This document shows, piece by piece, positions 6,424 to 12,157 of a DNA stretch of 12,157 nucleotides. The notes beneath the pieces are model-generated. The model ran no database searches and was not told where the DNA came from. It worked only from the letters and a program-made list of their open reading frames with translations. The translations under genes were made by a program, and so were the position numbers. This stretch comes from Flavobacteriales bacterium CG18_big_fil_WC_8_21_14_2_50_32_9 (GTDB lineage: Bacteria; Bacteroidota; Bacteroidia; Flavobacteriales_E; Vicingaceae). Location: positions 1-12,157 of the forward strand of contig PCUH01000185.1 of assembly GCA_002770955.1 (NCBI GenBank), in the 5' to 3' direction. Position 1 is the stretch's first letter. Every line of letters begins with the position of its first letter.

Positions 6424-6984
6424 TTAATTAGGTTTTTTACTTAAAATAAGGTAAGTATCAATAGAATTAAGATTGTTATAATTAACAAGCTCTATTTTAC
6501 TTTCACTTTGAAATATAATTTTCCATTTATTATTTAGATTTATAAGTTGGTTGGTATAGTTATAATTGAAAATAATTTCTAAATTATCTACACTAAATAC
6601 TTGATTATTAACTGTTAAATTTCCACCAATAGGTGTGTTATTTCCATGATCTAAACCATCGTCCTCCTCATCTTCTTCTTCCTCATCATCTGCTGTTGGA
6701 ATTCTTCTTATGCTCCATGTCCCATTAAATGATGTGTTTGTTGAGTCTATGCTTAATGTAATATTGTTCGATTGGAAAATAAATGTAACTTTAGAAAAAA
6801 TCAATGTATTATCTATTTCATTTTTTTTAAATTTTGTAACACTCCATGATCCCGACTTTAGAGATCTACTAATTTGTTCTGTAACAGTATTTTTTTGATT
6901 TTCTTCATTTTTTGTACAAGACAAACTCATTGTAATAACTAAAAATAAGTTTGTAAGAACAATTAGATTGTTAATGGTTTTCAT
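6424..6984 (-). CDS. Lipocalin-like lipoprotein with an acidic run, predicted ECF-sigma target
   Basis: A 186-residue lipoprotein (signal peptide with lipobox SLSC; C23). The mature part alternates short beta strands and contains WSVTKFKKNEID (47-58), an FNGTWSI strand (87-92), KWKIIFQSESKIELVN (153-168) and a final LILSKK. This is the layout of small lipocalin-like domains in Bacteroidota lipoproteins, recognised by eye. An uninterrupted run of 11 acidic residues (99-109) interrupts the fold, probably as a surface loop, and could bind divalent cations. Its upstream region carries the same 15-base motif plus TCTT as the sigma gene, at the same spacing, so it is probably transcribed by that sigma factor. 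The next gene encodes the Cys-rich mini-lipoprotein, 33 bases on. Function is not known. Confidence 0.8.
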   Translation of the reverse strand: MKTINNLIVLTNLFLVITMSLSCTKNEENQKNTVTEQISRSLKSGSWSVTKFKKNEIDNTLIFSKVTFIFQSNNITLSIDSTNTSFNGTWSIRRIPTADDEEEEDEEDDGLDHGNNTPIGGNLTVNNQVFSVDNLEIIFNYNYTNQLINLNNKWKIIFQSESKIELVNYNNLNSIDTYLILSKKPN

Positions 6985-7044
6985 TATTTGTATGTTTAAT
7001 TTTTTAGTATTGAAAATTCCTTATCGGACAATTTACTTTTTAAT

Positions 7045-7073
7045 AAGAGTAATAACAACAAAAAAGGTTGGGT
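7045..7073 (-). promoter_or_regulatory. Predicted ECF-sigma promoter of the lipoprotein genes (AACC-N17-TCTT)
   Basis: On the minus strand ACCCAACCTTTTTTG (7073-7059) is identical to 9323-9309 ahead of the sigma gene. In both places TCTT follows AACC after exactly 17 bases (here 7048-7045), while the intervening bases differ. AAC-containing -35 elements and TC-containing -10 elements about 16-17 bp apart are typical of group 4 (ECF) sigma factors. The leader to the lipoprotein ATG (6984) would be about 50 nt. Confidence 0.6.
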
Positions 7074-7088
7074 TTACAATGAAAAAAA

Positions 7089-8723
7089 TTAAAATTGATA
7101 ACCAATACCCGTTGAAAAACTCATTGAAGCTGGCTTTATTTCAGAAGAATTGTTATTATTGATGTTCATAATGGCTTTGTTGTATGATGGAAGTATTAAC
7201 AATGAAATGTGATTGGATAAGTTGTATTTTAAACCAACACTAACCATTCCACTTAATGTTATTTTTTTTGTGTCATGAAAGTTTTCAATAATTAAAGGAG
7301 ATTCAGGGGTATAAACATTGCTAATTTCAATTTTCGATTTGCTGTTTATAACAATAGAAGTTGTCAAGCCTCCTCCAACTAATAATTTTAATTTCTCTTT
7401 ACCAATTTCATAATTTATAGCTAACGGTAGGTCTAACAATACAAAACTATATTCTTCTTTAAAGTTAAGGTCTGCAAAATCATCCTCATCATCTAAAAAA
7501 ACATCATCTTCATCATCTCCAGCAAAATTAAAACTGCCAACATCATCAATCAATATAATTCCCAAAGAGCTGTTTATGGTTACACTATTATTTATGGGAT
7601 TAATTAACATTGGTAATTCATTCGGTCTGGCAACATCTTGTTTAAATTCATTATTAAACTTTCGATACCCAACACCAACACTTATGCTAAATTTATTTGA
7701 AATTTGGTAGCCAAGATTGAATCCAGCACTAAATTGGAAGTGATTTTCTTCTGCAGAATTGTAAATTTTATTAGAATTACTTTTGGGCTTAATACCAACA
7801 GTTGATAAACCTGGCATAAACAGTAAGGAAATATTTATTTTTGATAGGTTCTTCTCCGAAACAAGGAGTGAAGTATCGGTTATAGCATCATTAACATTTG
7901 TAGAATCTATTAAAATTGTGTCTTTTTCATAATTATCGAGAGAGCCTAGAACTTCAGAAATAACAGGTAGAATAGAGTCATTTATTTGATTGTTTAAAAT
8001 GGTCTCTTGGCTTACTACTTTGTCTTTATTAGAAGTAATAGTTTCGTTGTTTATTGGAGTAATTTCAAAATCTATAGCTTTATCATTAACTAATTGTGAA
8101 TTTTCTTCAACTTCTTCAACTGTAGTGATAGTTTTTTCTTCTGTTGTTGTGGAATTATTTTGTTTTTTAATAGTTCCAACACCCTTTACCATCAGTTCGT
8201 TCAGTTCATTGTTTAGTGTCTCTTTTTTAGCTTTTAAATTATCACTATCAATTTCGTTAGGAAAATAAACACCTTCTTTCTTTTCTGAAATTAATCTTTT
8301 TTTTGATATTTGTTTTAAATTTTCTTGTTGAGTCTCTACTGATTTTCTTTCTTTAATTGATGTTAATTTTTGTGGCCTTTTATATTTATTATTCTTTTTA
8401 TTACTTTCTAAATTTGGTATTATTTCACTTTCTGTACCAATAATTAATTCATTTGTTTGTGTTTGATTTTTAGTAATTTGAATTACATTTTTGTTTTCTG
8501 AACTATTAGTTTGGTAATAAATCACAACTCCAAAAATAGTTAACACTAAACTAAGAGTTAACCATCTATACCAAAAAATACGTTTGCTGAGGGTTGCAAT
8601 TTTTATTTGAGAAGTAGCACCATCTATATTTTTCCATAGATGTTCCGGTACAGCACTTTCGTGTTCAGCATACTTTTGCTGAACAAGTTTATCAAATTTT
8701 ATATTATCAAAATCATCACTCAT
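7089..8723 (-). CDS. Dual-membrane-spanning anti-sigma-like protein with C-terminal beta-barrel
   Basis: A 544-residue protein that seems to span the whole envelope. There is no signal peptide. Residues 1-50 are a short cytoplasmic region (DDFDNIKFDKLV....PEHLWKNI) of the kind found in anti-sigma factors of this type. One hydrophobic helix follows (about 53-70, inner membrane). Next comes a long Lys/Glu/Asn/Thr-rich, low-complexity periplasmic linker (about 71-290), then alternating amphipathic beta strands (about 296-544) ending GIGYQF, a terminal aromatic as in outer-membrane barrels. One loop (403-418) is very acidic. Proteins of this plan, called Dma, have been described in Bacteroides thetaiotaomicron as dual membrane-spanning anti-sigma factors that affect vesiculation. 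The start codon overlaps the sigma stop by one base (TAATG), so the two are co-translated. It probably holds the sigma factor inactive until an envelope signal arrives. Confidence 0.82.
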   Translation of the reverse strand: MSDDFDNIKFDKLVQQKYAEHESAVPEHLWKNIDGATSQIKIATLSKRIFWYRWLTLSLVLTIFGVVIYYQTNSSENKNVIQITKNQTQTNELIIGTESEIIPNLESNKKNNKYKRPQKLTSIKERKSVETQQENLKQISKKRLISEKKEGVYFPNEIDSDNLKAKKETLNNELNELMVKGVGTIKKQNNSTTTEEKTITTVEEVEENSQLVNDKAIDFEITPINNETITSNKDKVVSQETILNNQINDSILPVISEVLGSLDNYEKDTILIDSTNVNDAITDTSLLVSEKNLSKINISLLFMPGLSTVGIKPKSNSNKIYNSAEENHFQFSAGFNLGYQISNKFSISVGVGYRKFNNEFKQDVARPNELPMLINPINNSVTINSSLGIILIDDVGSFNFAGDDEDDVFLDDEDDFADLNFKEEYSFVLLDLPLAINYEIGKEKLKLLVGGGLTTSIVINSKSKIEISNVYTPESPLIIENFHDTKKITLSGMVSVGLKYNLSNHISLLILPSYNKAIMNINNNNSSEIKPASMSFSTGIGYQF

Positions 8724-9286
8724 TAACTAACTGTTTTAATAGCCGAACGTTTATTTATACTAATTTTCATTTTTAATATTTTTCTTGCATCAAACAATTG
8801 TGATTTAGATGTTCCAATAGAAATATTTAATTTCTCCGAAATTTCTTTGTGAGAAAATCCATCAATAACATACATATTAAAAACCTCTCTGCATCCTGTT
8901 GGTAATTGTTGGATTAAGTTTGTAAGTTCATCTGTTGACATTTGACTTAAAACACCTTCCGCATTGTCTGGTAATAAGTTTAAGGACGCATCCATCGGCT
9001 CAACAACTCTAAGATAGTATTTTCTTTTAGTAAATTCTATGGCTTCATTTACAACAATCCTTTTTATCCAACCACTAAGTGCTTCAACATCTTTTAGCTG
9101 AAATAAATTTTTGTAAATTAAAAAAAATGCCTGTTGAAAAACATCCTCTGCATCTTCTTGATTTTTAGTATATCGCAAACAAATACTAAACATTTTCGAA
9201 GCATATTTTTCATATAATACACTCCGAGCCTTTGGGTCAAAATTAATGCACCCTTTTACAATTGTATGATTATCCCAGGTTTTAAT
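8723..9286 (-). CDS. ECF (group 4) RNA polymerase sigma factor
   Basis: Directs RNA polymerase to a small regulon and is probably controlled by the dual-membrane protein encoded just downstream. Region sigma2 is visible (YEKYASKMFSICLRYTKNQE, then DAEDVFQQAFFLIYKNL and GWIKRIVVNEAIEF), as is sigma4 with its helix-turn-helix (HKEISEKLNISIGTSKSQLFDARKIL). The first ATG in frame is at 9193-9191, but that would cut into sigma2. The frame stays open with family-like sequence upstream (DNHTIVKGCINFDPKARSVL) as far as a TAA at 9292-9290, with no ATG, GTG or TTG. I therefore place the start at ATT (9286-9284), giving 187 residues, a normal ECF length; the 156-residue form from 9193 would be short. 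The predicted autoregulatory promoter (9323-9295) puts the transcript start at or next to this ATT. The start remains unproven. Confidence 0.88.
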   Translation of the reverse strand: MKTWDNHTIVKGCINFDPKARSVLYEKYASKMFSICLRYTKNQEDAEDVFQQAFFLIYKNLFQLKDVEALSGWIKRIVVNEAIEFTKRKYYLRVVEPMDASLNLLPDNAEGVLSQMSTDELTNLIQQLPTGCREVFNMYVIDGFSHKEISEKLNISIGTSKSQLFDARKILKMKISINKRSAIKTVS

Positions 9287-9294
9287 ATATTATA

Positions 9295-9323
9295 AAGATA
9301 TTAAAAAGCAAAAAAGGTTGGGT
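9295..9323 (-). promoter_or_regulatory. Predicted autoregulatory ECF-sigma promoter
   Basis: ACCCAACCTTTTTTG (9323-9309) with TCTT at 9298-9295, the same arrangement as at 7073-7045. AACC and TCTT are 17 bases apart in both. Transcription would begin around 9289-9286, which leaves almost no leader before the proposed ATT start. Autoregulation is usual for ECF sigma factors. Confidence 0.6.
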
Positions 9324-9380
9324 AATTGCTTTATTATTTAATATAAAAGTAGGAAATAAATTACTTTAAAACAACTTTAA

Positions 9381-9425
9381 CTATAAGCCATAAACACTAG
9401 CATTTTGAAATCTTTGGAAGTTTGT
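9381..9425. repeat. Dispersed ~50-bp repeat, copy 2 (diverged)
   Basis: Contains 22 bases (9398-9419) identical to copy 3 at 10861-10882, and similar but diverged flanks (ctataagccataaacac against cttatgagttataaacag). It lies 23 bases beyond the stop of the DUF4143 ATPase, between that gene and the sigma promoter. Confidence 0.75.
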
Positions 9426-9448
9426 TAAGTTTGAATTTTTTTACTCTT

Positions 9449-10600
9449 TCAAATAGAGATATTTCTCCAATTTTTCACCAAAATTCCTTGTTCCGTTTCA
9501 AATTCTAAATTCCCATCATAAATTAACCATCCGACATCAACATTGGAGTATGAATTAAATTTTTTAATGTTAGCTAAAAAATCTTTGTTAAATGTTTGTG
9601 CCGATTTTATTTCTATCGGTAGTAATTTGTTACCATAATCGATTAAAATGTCTATTTCTACACCTTTATTATCTCTCCAATAATAAACATCTTCACTGGT
9701 TCCTTTATTCTTCATCTGCTTTAAAAGTTCCATTAAAATAAAATTCTCTACTAATGAGCCTTTAAAATGAGATAATGATAATTCGTTGGTATTTTTAATA
9801 TTAAGTAAAGAACAAGCCAATCCAGTATCATAAAAATAAAGCTTAGGTGTTTTTACAATGCGTTTGTTAAAACTCTTATAATAAGGTTGAAGTAGTTTTA
9901 TTACAAAAGAATTTTCTAAAACAGAAAGCCAAGAATTTACCGTTTTTACATCAATTCCACATTCGTTACTAAGTGCCGAAACATTAATTTGTTGTCCAAC
10001 TCTTCCTGCACAGATTTTTAAAAATTTGGTAAACAAAAGCGTGTTTTCTATATTTTTTATTAAACGAACATCACGCTCTACATAAGTTCTAATGTACGCT
10101 GGATACCATAAAGTAGGTTTTCTGGTTTTGTCGTAGATTTCTGGGTACGAGCCTTTAAATATTAGCTCATTAAGTGAGAAGTTAGTTTTACCAAATTTTT
10201 CTATTTCTTGAACAGTTAGTGGCAATAAATCTATTATTCCAACCCTTCCCGCTAAAGACTGACTAATATTGCTTTGTAGTAATAAATTATTACTTCCTGT
10301 TAAGATAAATAAACCATCTTCATTACTGTTGTCTATTATTTCTTGTAAATAATTAAATAGTAGTGGTGTTCGCTGTACTTCATCTAAAATTGCTCCTTTC
10401 GGGAAACGATTTAAAAAAGCACGAGGGTCATTTTCGGCTAAAGTTCGTTCATCTATGTTTTCTAATGAAACATAAGGTTTGTTTGGAAATACCTTTTTTA
10501 CCAAAGTTGATTTCCCTGTTTGTCGAGGGCCTACAACTAGCAGCGAACGAAATTGCCGACTATATTCCTTAATTAAAGATTCAATTTCTCTTGTTATCAT
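9449..10600 (-). CDS. AAA_14/DUF4143 ATP-binding protein
   Basis: A 383-residue member of the AAA_14-DUF4143 ATPases, a large family of uncertain role that is frequent in accessory regions. The ATPase part shows Walker A GPRQTGKST (24-32), Walker B AILDEVQ (70-76), an LTGSNN sensor strand (100-105) and AGR (117-119). The middle (YIRTYVERDVRLIKNI, 169-184) and end are DUF4143. Near the C terminus GVEIDILI (313-320) and LPIEIKSA (327-334) place E315, D317, E330 and K332 in the pattern of a PD-(D/E)XK nuclease-like fold. I start at MITREIESL (ATG 10600) because a consensus -7 box (TATATTTG, 10624-10617) lies just upstream. The earlier in-frame ATG at 10639 would lie upstream of that box. The gene stands alone between copies 2 and 3 of the dispersed repeat, so it may be a mobile single-gene module. 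Confidence 0.92.
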   Translation of the reverse strand: MITREIESLIKEYSRQFRSLLVVGPRQTGKSTLVKKVFPNKPYVSLENIDERTLAENDPRAFLNRFPKGAILDEVQRTPLLFNYLQEIIDNSNEDGLFILTGSNNLLLQSNISQSLAGRVGIIDLLPLTVQEIEKFGKTNFSLNELIFKGSYPEIYDKTRKPTLWYPAYIRTYVERDVRLIKNIENTLLFTKFLKICAGRVGQQINVSALSNECGIDVKTVNSWLSVLENSFVIKLLQPYYKSFNKRIVKTPKLYFYDTGLACSLLNIKNTNELSLSHFKGSLVENFILMELLKQMKNKGTSEDVYYWRDNKGVEIDILIDYGNKLLPIEIKSAQTFNKDFLANIKKFNSYSNVDVGWLIYDGNLEFETEQGILVKNWRNISI

Positions 10601-10616
10601 AATAAATAATTTGGTA

Positions 10617-10624
10617 CAAATATA
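10617..10624 (-). promoter_or_regulatory. -7 box of the ATPase promoter
   Basis: TATATTTG on the minus strand is an exact TAnnTTTG match, placing the transcript start near 10610 and a ~10-nt leader before the ATG at 10600. This supports the shorter start for the ATPase. No clear TTG -33 element is seen. Confidence 0.5.
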
Positions 10625-10674
10625 GTAATTAACTACCATATCTGTACTATTTTTTAAAATGAAATAAAACCCCC

Positions 10675-10734
10675 TTATGCACTAAGCTGAAGCGTTGACA
10701 TTTTAGCAGAGGGCTTAGTGATTTTGTTTTTCAT
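10675..10734 (-). CDS. Possible 19-residue peptide MKNKITKPSAKMSTLQLSA
   Basis: A short frame (ATG 10734-10732, TAA 10677-10675) with an exact TAnnTTTG box (TATTTTTG, 10754-10747) about 13 bases upstream. A hairpin (10680-10720) covers most of it. I do not recognise the peptide and the frame is short enough to arise by chance, so treat it as a candidate only. It lies in the gap between the methyltransferase and ATPase genes. Confidence 0.2.
   Translation of the reverse strand: MKNKITKPSAKMSTLQLSA
10680..10720. repeat. Hairpin cactaagc ... gcttagtg
   Basis: Perfect 8-bp arms (10680-10687 and 10713-10720) around a 25-nt loop. The same motif words (taagc, ccctct, caac, cttag) recur in the opposite orientation about 100 bases away (10789-10818), so the two blocks form a loose inverted pair. 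The remainder of this 240-base gap holds a near-palindrome (gcttgacttaagtaagc, 10778-10794), copy 3 of the dispersed repeat and nothing else recognisable. Confidence 0.5.
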
Positions 10735-10831
10735 AAATTATTTTAACAAAAATACTATTTTTATAAAGCATTGTGTTTGCTTGACTTAAGTAAGCTCCCT
10801 CTTTGCCAACACAAAACTTAGCTCGTACGTG

Positions 10832-10884
10832 GTTACATAATTCTTATGAGTTATAAACAGTAGCATTTTGAAATCTTTGGAAAT
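10832..10884. repeat. Dispersed ~50-bp repeat, copy 3
   Basis: Differs from copy 1 (6071-6123) at one of 53 positions. It starts gttacataattcttatgag and contains the internal near-palindrome cataattcttatg. It lies 18 bases beyond the stop of the FkbM-type methyltransferase, in the same orientation as the other copies. Confidence 0.85.
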
Positions 10885-10902
10885 TTGTATTGATAAGGGT
10901 AA

Positions 10903-11661
10903 TCAAACAAATTTTATGTAAACATCACCATAAGAAGTTTGTGTAAAAGCGTCTGATTGAACATAATCTACCATGTCTTTTCCATTTTTCCAAGTTGGTA
11001 GATTCAATTGCATAGATTCACCGTAAGAGAAATTACATTCTATATTACCTAATTTATTCAGATGATTCAAACAATCTACTAATACCTGTGTATTTTCAGG
11101 AACAATGTATTCTAACGAAAGTGCTTTTAGTGGTTGAGATAATCCTTTCAACACATCATATTCATAACCTTCCACATCAATTTTACAAAAATCGGGCACT
11201 CCATATTGTTTAATTAAATTGTCCAACGTAGTCATTTCAATTTCTAGAGTTTTATCCCAATTAGCACCTTTAAAACGGTCTTCTTGCATCATGTCCACAT
11301 GACTTTTAGAAAATGATGAGATAAGTGATGAATCAGAAACATACAATTTTTCTGTACTTTCTTTTTCGCCTAATCCTTTTGTAACTAATTCAATTTTATC
11401 CCCAAATTTTTCTTGTAAGTATAAATAACATTCTTTTTGGGGTTCCACAGCTACTACTTTTGCTCCAAGCTCTAAAAATATAATTGTTCGATTGCCTTTG
11501 TTGGCCCCCACATCAAAACATAAATCGCCTTGTTTTATAAACTGACCGTAAAAAATTTTTCTTTCTCCTTTCTTGAAAAGTGTAATTATTTTATTCTCAA
11601 CGTCTATAGCAAAAGCATATAGCCCAATTCCTCTTAAAATACTTCTTATTATTTTTTTCAT
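10903..11661 (-). CDS. FkbM-family SAM-dependent methyltransferase
   Basis: A 252-residue cytoplasmic methyltransferase of the FkbM (Methyltransf_21) family. Members O-methylate small molecules or sugars and are common in surface-polysaccharide loci; the substrate here cannot be told. The SAM-binding fold is clear: motif I CFDVGANKGN (48-57), acidic E73 in AVEPQ ending the second strand, and CKIDVEGYEYDVLKGL (159-174), the hallmark of the family. The N-terminal ~40 residues (MKKIIRSILRGIGLYAFAID) are a short lead-in seen in many family members. The ATG at 11661 lies 47 bases after the stop of the AbiEii-like gene, with no obvious promoter between, so the two may be co-transcribed. No other polysaccharide gene is visible in the window, so the context gives little help. 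Confidence 0.92.
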   Translation of the reverse strand: MKKIIRSILRGIGLYAFAIDVENKIITLFKKGERKIFYGQFIKQGDLCFDVGANKGNRTIIFLELGAKVVAVEPQKECYLYLQEKFGDKIELVTKGLGEKESTEKLYVSDSSLISSFSKSHVDMMQEDRFKGANWDKTLEIEMTTLDNLIKQYGVPDFCKIDVEGYEYDVLKGLSQPLKALSLEYIVPENTQVLVDCLNHLNKLGNIECNFSYGESMQLNLPTWKNGKDMVDYVQSDAFTQTSYGDVYIKFV

Positions 11662-11708
11662 TTTTTGTTTTTCATTTTATGATTGGCAAGTTTCAGGTTA
11701 AAGATTAT

Positions 11709-12157
11709 TCAAAATTTAAACCCTCTTTTTATTGTTTTATTAGGTGTTTCTTTTAAAATTAGATTTTTATTTTCTGCCAAAATTTCAACTCTTTTTTTCC
11801 ACACTTGTTTTATATTAAACCAATTTTCCTTAATTGGAGAGTTGGTTGTTAATACTATTTGATTACCTTGTCTTGATAAGTCATTTGCATTATTAAAATC
11901 GCATAAAGAAGAAATATCTTTTTCCAAATTAATTTTTGGTTTATTACTTGGTTCGTCAAAAATAGTTTTAATGTTAGCAAACTTTTTTTGTCTTTCCATT
12001 AAAAGCTCGTAATAATGTTCAAGAGGTTTTTTATTGGTTAAAAGAAATAAATCATAAAAGTCTTTTTGACTTCCTCTATTTGCAGCAGCTAATAATTTTA
12101 ATGCTCCAATATCATCATCATGTATTAACCTAATCCCATCAATTATTTCAGGTTTTT
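11709..12157 (-). CDS. Second AbiEii/AbiGii-like nucleotidyltransferase toxin, 5' end off the window
   Basis: The frame is open from the right edge to the stop at 11711-11709 (148 residues visible). It starts upstream of the internal ATG at 11999. The visible N-terminal part, GIRLIHDDDIGALKLLAAAN followed by RGSQKDFYDLFLL, matches the C-terminal core of AbiEii-family toxins: the lysine in GALK (visible residue 20), then RG.xxKDFYDL, parallel to K174 and RDFYD of the toxin at 667-1473. The catalytic GG...DxD region would lie beyond 12157. The remaining ~95 residues are an unremarkable helical tail ending KRGFKF. The two toxins are clearly different proteins. An AbiEi-like antitoxin would be expected upstream, outside the window. 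Family assignment is by motif only. Confidence 0.7.
   Translation of the reverse strand, partial: KPEIIDGIRLIHDDDIGALKLLAAANRGSQKDFYDLFLLTNKKPLEHYYELLMERQKKFANIKTIFDEPSNKPKINLEKDISSLCDFNNANDLSRQGNQIVLTTNSPIKENWFNIKQVWKKRVEILAENKNLILKETPNKTIKRGFKF

Noticed and set aside
7990..8268. 92-codon plus-strand frame opposite the linker of the anti-sigma-like protein
   Set aside because: Ser/Val/Phe-rich mirror of a Glu/Lys/Asn low-complexity linker; no start signal or resemblance to a known protein.
10601..10639. Longer start of the DUF4143 ATPase
   Set aside because: The ATG at 10639 lies upstream of the consensus -7 box at 10624-10617, so it would not be on the mRNA; MITREIESL matches family N termini better.
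10790..10830. Possible integron attC-like site (gccaacacaaaacttagctc)
   Set aside because: Lacks a matching GTTRRRY/RYYYAAC pair at the right spacing and no integrase gene is visible.
6071..10884. CRISPR array reading of the three repeats
   Set aside because: The copies are kilobases apart with genes between them; no regular spacers and no cas genes.

Overview
The window is AT-rich and almost entirely coded on the minus strand, with rlmN as the only clear plus-strand gene. It looks chromosomal and comes from the Bacteroidota, probably a flavobacterium-like organism. The evidence is Bacteroidota-type promoter boxes (TAnnTTTG) ahead of several genes, few Shine-Dalgarno sequences, Lys/Asn/Ile-rich proteins, lipoproteins with an [LFV]-S-C lipobox, and an ECF sigma factor paired with an inner-membrane/outer-membrane spanning anti-sigma-like protein, a pairing typical of this phylum. 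I cannot name a genus.

Layout, left to right. (1) 1-518: the 5' part of an unrecognised two-helix membrane protein gene, cut by the left edge. (2) 551-2520: a type IV toxin-antitoxin pair, AbiEi antitoxin and AbiEii nucleotidyltransferase, coupled by an ATGA overlap. A 17-bp palindrome, a likely autoregulatory operator, lies before it, and two ~62-bp direct repeats with promoter-like boxes flank it. (3) 2545-4996: housekeeping genes dprA (minus) and rlmN (plus), with a 134-bp palindromic intergenic element between them. (4) 5012-6019: an OmpA-family lipoprotein with a long coiled coil. (5) 6133-9323: an envelope-signalling module. It holds an ECF sigma factor, a 544-residue anti-sigma/TM/linker/beta-barrel protein, an acidic lipoprotein and a Cys-rich mini-lipoprotein, and it ends in a strong palindromic terminator. 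(6) 9449-10600: an AAA_14/DUF4143 ATPase. (7) 10903-12157: an FkbM-type methyltransferase and the 3' part of a second, different AbiEii-like toxin cut by the right edge.

The most interesting part is region 5. The sigma gene and the acidic lipoprotein gene share an identical 15-base upstream motif (ACCCAACCTTTTTTG), followed at exactly the same distance by TCTT. This reads as an ECF-type promoter, AACC-N17-TCTT, so the sigma factor would drive its own operon and the lipoprotein genes. The sigma gene has no ATG, GTG or TTG at the expected N terminus. The only plausible full-length start is an ATT codon almost at the predicted transcription start.

Three copies of a ~50-bp dispersed repeat (6071, 9381, 10832) lie in the same orientation downstream of minus-strand genes and divide the right half into modules. 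Together with the repeat-flanked AbiE cassette, this suggests an accessory region that has been rearranged. No tRNA, rRNA, CRISPR array or intact insertion sequence was seen. No gene-free stretch exceeds 300 bases.
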